Positions 9,926 to 18,772 of a stretch of 64,000 bases of DNA are shown here, one piece after another. The stretch covers positions 42,640-106,639 of the forward strand of contig JAMCUL010000006.1 of assembly GCA_023381355.1 (NCBI GenBank), read 5' to 3'. A program made the position numbers and the translations under genes. The DNA is from Thermoplasmatota archaeon. Its GTDB lineage: Archaea; Thermoplasmatota; Thermoplasmata; Thermoplasmatales; Thermoplasmataceae. The notes under the pieces were generated by a model. The model made no database searches. It saw only the letters and a program-made list of their open reading frames with translations, and was not told where the DNA came from. Numbering within the stretch: the first letter of the stretch is position 1; every line of letters begins with the position of its first letter.

Positions 9926-10705
9926 ATGGGCATGGGAAGATTGCTCATTGCATTTTCTTACGATGGTACAAGATTCACCGGGTTTCAGAGAGGAAATGGA
10001 GAAAGAAGTGTGGAAGGATCAATAAATCAATGCGTTGCTGAATTCGACCTTGGATCGAAGATAAGATGTGCGTCGAGGACGGATAGAAATGTGTCAGCCC
10101 TGAATAATTTCATGACAGTTGATACAGTAAAGAAGCCTGAAAATATACTTGGTATACTTAATTCACATATTTCAGGGGCAGTCTTTCATTCATATTCGCC
10201 AGTCGATGAGAAATTCAATGTCAGGCACAGTGTTAGAAAGACCTATGCCTACATACTCTCACCCGGTTCTTATCCGGAATCTGGACTCATGAATACACTG
10301 AAGAAATTCGAGGGCCAACATGATTTTGCTCATTTTTCAAGGCCAGAGGGAAAACCAACGGTAAGAACCATTGACAGGATCTGGCTATCAGAGATTTCTG
10401 GGTTCCCTGCAATATTCTTCATGGCCAGCGGTTTCCTGTGGAATCAGATCAGGTTTATCATGGGTTATGCACTGAACAGACGGGAGGATCAGGGAGATCC
10501 TTTCCTGGATGATCTGAGGATACTTGCTCCCCCCCACAACCTCATTCTTGTTGACATTACATATGAGAATGTAAATTTGAAACCATTCAGGAGTGGTTCT
10601 GTATCCAGGAGGGTATATCTTGAAAGGGAGAGGATGAGGAATTCATATATATTCTACAATGAGCTGAACATCATTACCCGTAAAAGTTCCACAGATGATT
10701 TATAA
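9926..10705 (+). CDS. truA: tRNA pseudouridine synthase A
   Basis: A 259-residue TruA. LLIAFSYDGTRFTGFQRG is the family N-terminus and SRTDRNVSA carries the catalytic aspartate (Asp53); the more usual form is GRTDKGVSA. The C-terminal FLWNQIRFIMG is also conserved. It converts U38-U40 of tRNA anticodon arms to pseudouridine. I chose ATG 9926 because an AT-rich box (ACATATAGATAT) lies about 20 bases upstream and the frame from 9848 adds 26 residues foreign to the family; ATG 9932 is an alternative. Confidence 0.88.
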   Translation: MGMGRLLIAFSYDGTRFTGFQRGNGERSVEGSINQCVAEFDLGSKIRCASRTDRNVSALNNFMTVDTVKKPENILGILNSHISGAVFHSYSPVDEKFNVRHSVRKTYAYILSPGSYPESGLMNTLKKFEGQHDFAHFSRPEGKPTVRTIDRIWLSEISGFPAIFFMASGFLWNQIRFIMGYALNRREDQGDPFLDDLRILAPPHNLILVDITYENVNLKPFRSGSVSRRVYLERERMRNSYIFYNELNIITRKSSTDDL

Positions 10706-10726
10706 ATAAGGAATACATGGAATTGT

Positions 10727-11446
10727 ATGGGATTCCTGGAAGATTATTTTAATGAAAAGCTGTTTGTTGTTTCTGGGGTGGGTACAGGCCAGGGGTTATC
10801 CACTGTGAAATTGCTATCAGCCATGGGCGCACATGTGATTGCACTTTCAAGGCATGGTAGAAGTGTTACTACCTGTGAGGATGAAATGAGGAATGTTGAC
10901 TTCCAGATCATGGATGCAACCTCGGAGGAAAGTATTGAGTTATTTGCAGGCAGATTGCGCAAGGAAGACAGGATTATTGACGGTATTGTTAACAATACAG
11001 GAATATGGGAACCTTCTGAGGAGAAGAATGTCTCTCCGGGAAAGGTAACCGAGTTCTTCAAATCAAACACCTTGAGCCAGTATAATGTGATTTACCACAT
11101 GATACCCCTTGTAAGAAGAGGCGGGTCAGTAGTGAATATAGGGGCCGCAAGAAGCCTGTTCAGCGGAAATCATTCTGCATACACGATCTCAAAATTTGCC
11201 ATTGAGGAGGTCACAAGAAGCTTTGCATCAGAATACCTGAAGCATGGCGTAAGAGTAAATGCCATACTTCCCGGTTCGATCTCCAAGGAAGACAACTTTT
11301 CAACAGTATTTCCCTTCAATTTCAACGAGAAGGGAAGCGCAATGGACCCACTTAACATTTCATATATCACGGCTTTTTTACTGTCCCCAATGTCTCATGC
11401 CATAAACGGTCAGTGCATTTCAGCAGATAGGGGAGTCAATATCTAA
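10727..11446 (+). CDS. Short-chain dehydrogenase/reductase
   Basis: A 239-residue SDR with a modified nucleotide motif (SGVGTGQGL in place of TGxxxGIG), NNTG, the catalytic serine region VVNIGAARS and YTISK as the Tyr-Lys pair, then RVNAILPGSI after the active site. The presence of alanines where serine usually sits (IGAARS) makes the exact catalytic serine uncertain. It starts 21 bases after truA in the same direction, so the two may be co-transcribed. The substrate is unknown. Confidence 0.8.
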   Translation: MGFLEDYFNEKLFVVSGVGTGQGLSTVKLLSAMGAHVIALSRHGRSVTTCEDEMRNVDFQIMDATSEESIELFAGRLRKEDRIIDGIVNNTGIWEPSEEKNVSPGKVTEFFKSNTLSQYNVIYHMIPLVRRGGSVVNIGAARSLFSGNHSAYTISKFAIEEVTRSFASEYLKHGVRVNAILPGSISKEDNFSTVFPFNFNEKGSAMDPLNISYITAFLLSPMSHAINGQCISADRGVNI

Positions 11447-11829
11447 TCATATCCATGTTCCCTTTATCGCAGACTCTCAGGTATCACAAGCCGGCTTTGT
11501 GTGTTTCTTAGATTTCATTCAGGCTTTCGCTATTTCATCCTTTTCCTCGAGACTGACTTTTTCTATTATCCTGATCGTTACAAACTGGTATTTTGATCGG
11601 TCATCACACCTTTTTGTGAGTTGTTACTAAGGAAATCTCACAGGTGATAAGGAAATAACGGAATTATCCCTACATTGATGATCTCGCGGATGAAAATACA
11701 TCCTGGAAGTTGAATGTAACTCAGATAAAATAGGATTGTATCTTCGTTGCACACAATAAAGCCCGAAATGCCAAACGAATAAAACCGGGCAGGAGATATA
11801 ATCTTATTCGTTAGTTGAAAACATGTCAT
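11447..11829. other. Intergenic region without a recognisable gene
   Basis: No coding frame, tRNA or clear promoter was recognised here. It lies directly before a decayed IS110-type transposase and may be the eroded left part of that element, but no DEDD-domain motif could be read in any frame. Confidence 0.4.
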
Positions 11830-12154
11830 AATGAGCATTCCCGGAAATGAGCCATTAACAGGATCTGTTCCACTGAAAGGATATACGACATCAATCGTTT
11901 TGAGAATGCAGAAAGACTTGCGCCATTCTCTGATATTGATCCTGCATTAAAAGAGGGTGGGAGACCAAGATCTGAAAAAAACAATATCAAAGAAGGGAGA
12001 TTCATCAATGAGATCTGCCGTATGCCAGAGCACACCTGCAGCAATAAGAAGTAATCCAGTCATTTCAGAATTCTATCATCCCAAGGTAGATGGTGAAAAG
12101 CCAAAGAAGAAGGCCCTTGTTACAGCATCAAGGAAACAGTGCAACATCATATGA
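11830..12154 (+). pseudogene. Remnant of an IS110-family transposase (C-terminal half, frameshifted)
   Basis: Three consecutive pieces in different frames line up with the C-terminal domain of IS110 transposases: IMSIPGNEPLTG, then YDINRFENAERLAPFSDIDP and GGRPRSEKNNIKEGRF, and after a stop NPVISEFY with KKKALVTASRK. These correspond to the SIPGIG, RF-x-NAxxLAxxxGL, GG-x-R, NPVIxxFY and KAxVAxARK elements of the family. At least two frameshifts and one stop make it inactive. The N-terminal DEDD part is not visible. A second, unrelated fragment of the same family lies at 22833-23099. Confidence 0.7.
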
Positions 12155-12304
12155 TCAGTATGGCAAACGACAAGTCCATTCGAGATGCCAGAAAGATTCA
12201 GGACGAAGGAATAAACCAGAGAAGAGCTATATTAAATATAAATATGGACCAGCTGTATCTATGAAGCTGAACCAACCCAACGGGGTTCTTTTAAAGCCCA
12301 AAAA

Positions 12305-12313
12305 ATTATATTT
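12305..12313 (+). promoter_or_regulatory. TATA-like box of the aldehyde dehydrogenase gene
   Basis: The box ATTATATTT is centred about 26 bases before the ATG at 12335, consistent with a leaderless transcript; no ribosome-binding site is present. Confidence 0.45.
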
Positions 12314-12334
12314 AGTAATCTGCAATATGAACAT

Positions 12335-13885
12335 ATGCCATTCGATAATGAGGTAACTTTTGTAAAATACACCAAAGCAGGCAAGGAGAAGGAGTTTCAC
12401 GATCTTTATGAGGATGCTGTGAAGCTCTCAGAGAAATATCTCAATAAGGAATATCCCAATATAATCGGAGATGAGATTATTGAGAAAGAGAAAGTCAAGC
12501 TTATATCTCCAATTAATGGGAAGGAAATTGCGACTTTCCAGGCAGGGAGCAAAGAATCGGTTGAGCGTGCAATTGAACTTCTTAAGAAAGGTCAGAAAGA
12601 ATGGTTCGGAATGGGTTATGTAAAAAGAGCTTCCGTGATGCTTAAAGCTGCAGATCTGGTTGCAAAGGATAAGTTCCTTATTTCTGCAATCCTGGCCCAC
12701 GAAAACGGAAAGACCAGGATGGAGGCTGTCGCCGATGTTGATGAGGGTATTGATTTTCTTAGATACTACGCACTTAATCTCATCGAAAATCAGGGGTTTG
12801 TCAGGTTCACCGGGAAGGGGTATGATAATGAGGAAAGTGTGAGTTACATGAAGCCATATGGAATTTTTGCCGTAATAGCTCCTTTCAACTTCTATGCAAT
12901 TACCGCTGGAATGGTTGCTGGACCCCTTGTAACCGGAAATGCCGTAATCCTGAAGCCCTCAAGCAACATTCCTCTAAGCTCGTATCTATATATAAAGACA
13001 CTTTACGAGGCAGGAGTCCCAAGAAATGCGCTGGCATTCATTTCTGGAAAAGGAAGCGTTATAGGTCCTTACATAGTTTCACACAGAGATATTTCCGGGG
13101 TACTTTTTACAGGATCCAGACAGGCAGGTATAGACATATTCAAGAATGCAACAAGAGATAGACCGAAAGTGGTGATAACAGAAATGGGAGGAAAGGATAC
13201 CATCATTGTTACAAACAAGGCAAAACTTGAAAAGTCCGTGAATGGTGTTTACAGGGCTGCATTCGGTTATTCTGGACAGAAATGCAGTGCATGTTCCATT
13301 GCTTATGTTGAAGAGGGGATATATGACGATTTTGTGAAGAAAATCAAGGAGGTAACAGACACGTTAAAACTTGATGATCCAAGGCGGAAGGATACATACC
13401 TGGGACCCGTCATAAATGAAGAATCTGTTGAAAAATTCAGGGATGCCATTGAAAGGGCAAGGAAAGAGGGAAAAATCCTTGCCGGTGGAACCGTTCTGGA
13501 TAAGCCAGGATTCTATGTGCAGCCTACACTTGTAACGGATCTTCCCCAGGAATCCTATATAGTTCAAAACGAATTATTCCTGCCGCTTCTTGCCATTGTA
13601 AAGGTCAAGAGTCTTGATGATGCAATTAGCAGGGTGAATAAATCAGACTATGGGCTGACAGGAGGGATCTTTACTGAAGACCCTTCAGAGATCCAGAAGT
13701 ACTTTGACGAAGCGGAAGTTGGAGTTATATATGCAAACAGGGAGAGAGGCGGGTCAACTGGAGCAATGGTTGGTTCCCAGCCATTCGTGGGTTGGAAGCT
13801 TAGCGGTATAAGCGGCAAAGGCACAGGGTCCTTCTACTACTTGCAGCAATTCCTCAGGGAACAGTCCCAGACAATTGCGCACTGA
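12335..13885 (+). CDS. Aldehyde dehydrogenase, probable 1-pyrroline-5-carboxylate dehydrogenase (RocA type)
   Basis: A 516-residue ALDH. The general-base motif is ITEMGGKD and the nucleophile motif GQKCSACS; FTGSRQAG is the NAD-binding turn. The N-terminal extension before the fold and the MGGKD and GQKCSA forms are characteristic of the RocA/PutA branch, which oxidises glutamate semialdehyde (from proline or arginine breakdown) to glutamate. Other substrates within this branch are possible. The end overlaps the convergent lipB gene by 32 bases. Confidence 0.8.
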   Translation: MPFDNEVTFVKYTKAGKEKEFHDLYEDAVKLSEKYLNKEYPNIIGDEIIEKEKVKLISPINGKEIATFQAGSKESVERAIELLKKGQKEWFGMGYVKRASVMLKAADLVAKDKFLISAILAHENGKTRMEAVADVDEGIDFLRYYALNLIENQGFVRFTGKGYDNEESVSYMKPYGIFAVIAPFNFYAITAGMVAGPLVTGNAVILKPSSNIPLSSYLYIKTLYEAGVPRNALAFISGKGSVIGPYIVSHRDISGVLFTGSRQAGIDIFKNATRDRPKVVITEMGGKDTIIVTNKAKLEKSVNGVYRAAFGYSGQKCSACSIAYVEEGIYDDFVKKIKEVTDTLKLDDPRRKDTYLGPVINEESVEKFRDAIERARKEGKILAGGTVLDKPGFYVQPTLVTDLPQESYIVQNELFLPLLAIVKVKSLDDAISRVNKSDYGLTGGIFTEDPSEIQKYFDEAEVGVIYANRERGGSTGAMVGSQPFVGWKLSGISGKGTGSFYYLQQFLREQSQTIAH

Positions 13886-14552
13886 GAGTACCCCTTTTAA
13901 AATCTTCTATCTCGAATCTTTTTATGATATTCCCTATAAGGATTTCCCTGACCTCGTCCATGATATAATTTTTTCCTGTTTCTCTTTGCACTGACGTCAT
14001 TATTTCCCATCCGAATCCACATGGGTTGATAAATGAGAACCTTTCAAGATCGGGTTCTATGTTAAGAGCAGTTCCATGCAAAGTCGCATTCATCTTTATA
14101 GCAAAACCAGTTGATCCAATCTTTCTTGATCCAACCCAGATACCTGTTTCCTTTCCAAGTCTTGACTCTGCATTCTGCACGCCCAGATTGTATAAAGTAT
14201 CTATCTCTGCCAAATGTGCATTTTCTATAATTCCAAGTATATTTGTCCTGAGGTGCTTCATGTTCAGGATATAATATGCAATGATCTGGCCTGGCCCGTG
14301 ATAGGTAATTGATCCTCCACGTTCTATCCTTACCGGATTTTTTATCCTGTCATCGATGTGTTCTGTATGTATCCCGCATGTGTACACATCCTGATGTTCA
14401 CATAAAATTATAAAACCAGTATCCTCTTTTTCATTAACATGATTATTTAGGTCCCTTTGCAGGTCAAGAACCCTCTGGTATGGTTCAACCTGGCCTGCCA
14501 GGATTGTTATTTCTGTATCCTTAAAGTTCTCTTTCCAGCCTATCTCTGACAT
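13854..14552 (-). CDS. lipB: Lipoyl(octanoyl) transferase
   Basis: A 232-residue LipB with RGGSITYHGPGQIIAY, KIGSTGFAI, LHGTALNI and the acyl-accepting cysteine in FINPCGFGW, all family hallmarks. It transfers an octanoyl group to lipoyl domains of 2-oxoacid dehydrogenases or the glycine cleavage H protein. I chose ATG 14552 (MSEIGWKENF); the longer frame from 14630 would run deep into pckG. The start still overlaps the pckG end by 32 bases, so the two are translationally linked. Confidence 0.88.
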   Translation of the reverse strand: MSEIGWKENFKDTEITILAGQVEPYQRVLDLQRDLNNHVNEKEDTGFIILCEHQDVYTCGIHTEHIDDRIKNPVRIERGGSITYHGPGQIIAYYILNMKHLRTNILGIIENAHLAEIDTLYNLGVQNAESRLGKETGIWVGSRKIGSTGFAIKMNATLHGTALNIEPDLERFSFINPCGFGWEIMTSVQRETGKNYIMDEVREILIGNIIKRFEIEDFKRGTLSAQLSGTVP

Positions 14553-16383
14553 TATGGTACGTTCTCCAGAGTTCCTCGGGAAACATTGAGCCGAATGATT
14601 TAAAGAATGGCTCAATTGTATCGAATTCATTCAGGAAGCCTTTTGCGTCTATTTCAAGGATCGATTTTATCTTATCGCGTTCTACATTGGCTGGAAGCCT
14701 GAGATCATCAATATTTGGAACATATCCCATCGGAGTATCCACTGCACTCGTAATTGTCCCATCAATCCTCTTCACGATCCATTCGACGACTCTCATGTTC
14801 TCTGAGTACCCGGGCCAGATGAAATTCCCCATCCCGTCTTTTCTGAACCAGTTCACATTATAAATTTTTGGAGGATTTTTAAGTATTTTTCCTATTTCAA
14901 TGTAATGCTGGAAATACTCACCCATATTGTAGGGCATGAACGGCCTCATTGCCATTGGATCATTTCTCAGTTCTCCTACTTTTCCTATAGCAGCTGCAGT
15001 TGTCTCAACACGTTGCATTGCACCAAACAGTACACCTTCATTCCATGACTTTGCCTCCATTATAAGAGGAATCAGATCACTTCTTCTTCCCCCAAACAGG
15101 AAAGCAGAAACCGGTGCCCCCATGGGATTTTCATAATCCTTTGACAGATCGGCATACTCGTGTATTGGTGTGGTGAATCTGGAATTTGGATGGGCAATCT
15201 TTTCTTTTCCATCATATACCCTTCCCTGCCAGTCAATAACTCCATCAGGCACAGGACCCATCCCTTCCCAGAATGGATTTCTGTCCCTGTCTATTCCGAC
15301 GTTCGTAAAGAGGGTATTCTTCATAATCGCCTCCATTGCCCCCGGATTTGTTTTCATGCTTGTATGCGGAGCAACACCGAAAAAGCCATATTCAGGATTT
15401 ATGCCTCTCAGTGTGCCTTCCACATTGTTCATCCAGGTTATATCATCACTTATGAGGGAAGTTGCCCACCCCTCTTTCGCGTAATGTTCAGGAGGCTTCA
15501 GCATTGAAAGATTAGTTTTCCCGCTTGAACTTGGGAATGCGCCTGATATAAATGTTGATTTGCCGCTCGGGTCCTTGACCTCTATAAGCATCATATGTTC
15601 TGCAAGCCATCCCTCCCTCCTTGCCTTGAAAGATGCAATCCTGAGTGCATGGCACTTTTTACTGAGCAGTGCGTTTCCACCATAATCTGTATTGAAACTG
15701 ACGACAAGACCCATCTTCCTGTTCTCATCGGGAAAATGCATGATAAATCTCTTCTCTGGATTCAGCCTCGCTGTTGAGTGGAGGCCAAGAACATAGCTAT
15801 TCTTCATCGCAATTGATTTTGCCACCTTTTCTCCAACCCGTGTTATTTTCATAAGATTGAGGACGACGTACCTGCTGTCAGTGAGTTCAAAACCACCGTC
15901 ACCGAATCCTGAACTGAGTGGACCAAGCCAGTAGGGCACCGCGTATAGCACTTTACCCGCCATGCTTCCCTTGAGGTTTGAAATTGCTATCTTCATTGCA
16001 TCCCGGGAATTCATCCAGTTGTTAGTCGGACCGACTTCTTCCGGACCCCTTTCGGTACATATGTATGTATCCTTCTCTGATCTTGCAACATCAAAGGGAG
16101 GGCTTCTGTAGAGATAGCAGTTTGGAAAATTTGACTCGTTAAGCTTTATAAGTTTTCCTTCGCGATGCAATTCATCAGTAATTGTCTTTTCTTCATTACC
16201 GTCTATAACATGTATTGAATGAGCACCGGTAAGGAATGCATATTCAGTTATGAGATCCGAAACCTCGTTGAAAATACCCTCATTTTCCTTCCTGAGTAAT
16301 TTCATAAATAAGCTACTACCGATCTCCTCTCTGTATGATTGAACAAACTGTCCCTGCTTGGCTTCTTTTTCAACACCTAACAT
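14521..16383 (-). CDS. pckG: Phosphoenolpyruvate carboxykinase (GTP)
   Basis: A 620-residue GTP-type PEPCK, the usual length. It has the kinase-1 loop GAFPSSSGKTNLSML (about residues 280-295), FGVAPHTSMKTNP, the GGRRSDLIPLI motif and FMPYNMGEYFQHY near the C-terminus. It interconverts oxaloacetate and phosphoenolpyruvate. The mobile loop normally reads PSACGKT in this family; here alanine-cysteine is serine-serine, so the hyper-reactive cysteine is absent. The start ATG lies 158 bases from the divergent regulator gene. Confidence 0.92.
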   Translation of the reverse strand: MLGVEKEAKQGQFVQSYREEIGSSLFMKLLRKENEGIFNEVSDLITEYAFLTGAHSIHVIDGNEEKTITDELHREGKLIKLNESNFPNCYLYRSPPFDVARSEKDTYICTERGPEEVGPTNNWMNSRDAMKIAISNLKGSMAGKVLYAVPYWLGPLSSGFGDGGFELTDSRYVVLNLMKITRVGEKVAKSIAMKNSYVLGLHSTARLNPEKRFIMHFPDENRKMGLVVSFNTDYGGNALLSKKCHALRIASFKARREGWLAEHMMLIEVKDPSGKSTFISGAFPSSSGKTNLSMLKPPEHYAKEGWATSLISDDITWMNNVEGTLRGINPEYGFFGVAPHTSMKTNPGAMEAIMKNTLFTNVGIDRDRNPFWEGMGPVPDGVIDWQGRVYDGKEKIAHPNSRFTTPIHEYADLSKDYENPMGAPVSAFLFGGRRSDLIPLIMEAKSWNEGVLFGAMQRVETTAAAIGKVGELRNDPMAMRPFMPYNMGEYFQHYIEIGKILKNPPKIYNVNWFRKDGMGNFIWPGYSENMRVVEWIVKRIDGTITSAVDTPMGYVPNIDDLRLPANVERDKIKSILEIDAKGFLNEFDTIEPFFKSFGSMFPEELWRTYHNVRDRLEREL

Positions 16384-16518
16384 TTCAAGCTACCTGCAGT
16401 TGTTTATTTTTTTCCTGATATAAAGTTGTTGATAATAATATTCGTCAGTTACATAATCTTCCATTTGAGCATAAGCAGGGCCAGTTAGATCATGTAACAA
16501 GGCAGCAGAATATAAGAA

Positions 16519-16530
16519 ATATATAAATAA
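16519..16530 (+). promoter_or_regulatory. TATA-like box of the winged-helix regulator gene
   Basis: AATATATAAATA is centred about 17-25 bases before the candidate starts at 16541 and 16553, typical for a leaderless archaeal transcript. The later ATG fits the usual TATA-to-start distance somewhat better. Confidence 0.5.
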
Positions 16531-16540
16531 TAGAAACAGG

Positions 16541-17329
16541 ATGCACCATGAAATGGGATCAGACCAGCACATTAAAGACGTAAATATGATGGAGATTTCA
16601 GTTCTCATTAAAGTGATAAAGGGCGAAAGAAACCTCGCAGAAATCGCCAGAAGCCTTGATATCACGCTCCAGGGCGTGAGATATTATATAAACATCTTGA
16701 GACAGGATGGATATCTTCTGGATCTTGACATCACGAGCAAGGGTTATGAGTTTCTCTCCTCTTCACTGTTCCAGATAAAAAAATTCCTGAACGATAATTC
16801 CGATTTTCTTTCTGATGCCAACGGATGGGAGGTCATATGTGACGATGATATTAAATCCGGTGATATTGTATATCTCCGGATGGCAGACGCATATCTTCAT
16901 GCAAGCAAGAAGAATGTTTCATCAAGCAAGGCAAGATCAGTATCAGATAGCAGTAGGGGCCAGCGTGCAATCATCGGAGAAATACAGGGAATAATAGAAA
17001 TTAATTTCGGAAAGGTAGAGGTGCTGCTTATAAAGGATCTTGACAGCAATAATTATGAAAAGTACATGAAGGAAATTAAAGACGTGAAGAAGAATTTGAA
17101 TGACAGAAGTATCTTCGTGCTCGGTGAAGGGGCAAGAACACTTTTCGAAGATGGTGATGGAATAAACGTGTTTTCCCCCTTAAGGGGTGCATTTGATTCT
17201 GCAGTTCGAGGGATGGATTCACTGGTCATTTCCACGGAGGAAGCGTTCAACCTGAATTTTGAGGAATTTTCGAAACTCAAGGAAGAATTTACAAAAGTAG
17301 ATGTAACCCTGAATTTCCTACAAATATAA
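16541..17329 (+). CDS. Winged-helix transcriptional regulator with unknown C-terminal domain
   Basis: 262 residues. Residues 15-75 form a winged helix: ISVLIKVIKGERNLAEIARSL, then LDITLQGVRYYINILRQDG as the recognition helix and a short wing. The C-terminal 180 residues have no motif I recognise but include an acidic, alternating hydrophobic stretch and a glycine-rich FVLGEGARTLFEDGDG segment, which could bind a ligand. It is divergent from pckG with a short shared region, so it may regulate that gene; this is inference. ATG 16553 is an alternative start. Confidence 0.65.
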   Translation: MHHEMGSDQHIKDVNMMEISVLIKVIKGERNLAEIARSLDITLQGVRYYINILRQDGYLLDLDITSKGYEFLSSSLFQIKKFLNDNSDFLSDANGWEVICDDDIKSGDIVYLRMADAYLHASKKNVSSSKARSVSDSSRGQRAIIGEIQGIIEINFGKVEVLLIKDLDSNNYEKYMKEIKDVKKNLNDRSIFVLGEGARTLFEDGDGINVFSPLRGAFDSAVRGMDSLVISTEEAFNLNFEEFSKLKEEFTKVDVTLNFLQI

Positions 17330-17487
17330 TAATATATTTATTTAATAAATTAAATTTTTATATGTCTAACAAATAACGAGAAAAAACAGATGGGAAAAAA
17401 ATCATAAACGAATCATTTACATAAATATTTAAATAAGTTGAAATTATCACTAATAAATTAGTACTGAGGTGAATATGATGGAGGACG

Positions 17488-17880
17488 ATGAAGGTGGCCG
17501 TGGGAATGCACATTCTTGCAGATATGTATGGGATAAAGCCGGAGCTTCTGGAGACAAAAGATATCCTTATGGATATAATTGAGGAATCCGTCAGGGTTGG
17601 AAACCTCACGAAGATATCTTCAGATTACTACCAGTTTGAGCCTGTTGGTGCAAGTGGAGTTGTACTGTTAGCTGAGTCTCATATTTCTTTCCATACGTGG
17701 CCGGAATTTGGCTTGATTACACTTGACCTGTTCACATGTGGCGACCCACATAAAGCAGATGTGGCCTTTGAATACATAAGAGAGGTTCTAAGGCCAACTG
17801 AGATCGATTTCAAGAAGCATGAAAGGGGAGAAAAAGTTCCTGAGACAACGGTGATCCCGGAACCCCTGGGACCACAATAA
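17488..17880 (+). CDS. speH: S-adenosylmethionine decarboxylase proenzyme
   Basis: A 130-residue class 1B AdoMetDC. AESHISFHTWPE holds the self-processing site between Glu63 and Ser64, and FTCGD carries the catalytic cysteine. Decarboxylated AdoMet supplies the aminopropyl group for spermidine, so this gene complements pdaD at 3722-4270. GGAGG ends four bases before the ATG. Upstream there is an AT-rich leader of about 150 bases. The next gene starts eight bases after the stop. Confidence 0.93.
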   Translation: MKVAVGMHILADMYGIKPELLETKDILMDIIEESVRVGNLTKISSDYYQFEPVGASGVVLLAESHISFHTWPEFGLITLDLFTCGDPHKADVAFEYIREVLRPTEIDFKKHERGEKVPETTVIPEPLGPQ

Positions 17881-17887
17881 ACCACTG

Positions 17888-18772
17888 ATGAACAATAGAT
17901 ACATTTCAATAATTATTCTTCTGGCTGTTTCCTTTATTCTTTATTTCTATGACAATATAATTTCTGATTTCATTCTTGTAGTGGTTCTTGTTGCGGGCCT
18001 GGATCTATCATCTGATTTAGTATTTGATCAGATGGTTGAATCACCCGGATCGGATTATAATTATTCCTTTCTCCTGCTTGGTTTTATAACTTCCCTGGAT
18101 GAGATACTGGTTGCAGCTGGATCTGTGTTTTCTGGATTTCCGCAGATTGGATCCGGTGCACTTCTCGGCTCATCAGTCCTGATCATTATTCTGTATTCCA
18201 TGATCGTTGCTATTTCAAGAAGTACATTTCATTTCATGCATCCTTACTATTTCCTCATTTTCCCGTTTATTCTTGTTCTTGAATTGATTTCCTACAATTA
18301 TTCTCTTAACGCGACTCCTGTCTATGCACTGTCCATTATTGTGTCACTTGTTGTTGTCTGGAAGGTGATCAGGGGATGGCAGATAATTCCAGGGAAAAGT
18401 GAAGGAGGGAGGATGACAGGTTTCATCTTCCTGATCCCACTTGTCATTTTTGCCCTCCTACTTTCCATAGGTACTGAGAGGATATCCAGTGCTGTAAAAA
18501 TCAGTCAGTTCATGTCAGGTTTTCTGATACCTGGGGTACTGGGGACTATCCCAGAAATGATCATGATTTATGGAACTTTCAGAAGAAACATTCATAATGC
18601 GGGCGAAGGATTGCTGACAGGTAGCACAATTATGAAGGGCACGCTCCTGTTCCCTGTTGTCCAGGTGCTGTTCTATGCTGATACCAGGGCTGACACACCA
18701 CTGATAATATTCTCAGCAGTAGTTTCTGTATTCTTTGCATGCGTGTTATTCTTTAAAGAATTCAGGCCTTAG
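17888..18772 (+). CDS. Membrane protein of the cation/Ca2+ exchanger type (CaCA-like)
   Basis: 294 residues with about ten hydrophobic segments. Two internally related halves carry alpha-repeat-like motifs: GFITSLDEILVAAGS followed by GSGALLGSS, and LGTIPEMIMIYGTF followed by GEGLLTGSTI. These resemble the G-x-x-x-PE and G-x-x-GS elements of Na+/Ca2+ exchanger family proteins, with the first acidic residue in DE rather than PE. Ion specificity cannot be told. It follows speH closely and its end overlaps the convergent infB by 11 bases. Confidence 0.6.
   Translation: MNNRYISIIILLAVSFILYFYDNIISDFILVVVLVAGLDLSSDLVFDQMVESPGSDYNYSFLLLGFITSLDEILVAAGSVFSGFPQIGSGALLGSSVLIIILYSMIVAISRSTFHFMHPYYFLIFPFILVLELISYNYSLNATPVYALSIIVSLVVVWKVIRGWQIIPGKSEGGRMTGFIFLIPLVIFALLLSIGTERISSAVKISQFMSGFLIPGVLGTIPEMIMIYGTFRRNIHNAGEGLLTGSTIMKGTLLFPVVQVLFYADTRADTPLIIFSAVVSVFFACVLFFKEFRP

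Noticed and set aside
17053..17280. Small antisense frame in the winged-helix regulator gene
   Set aside because: No promoter or motif; it lies wholly within the sense gene.
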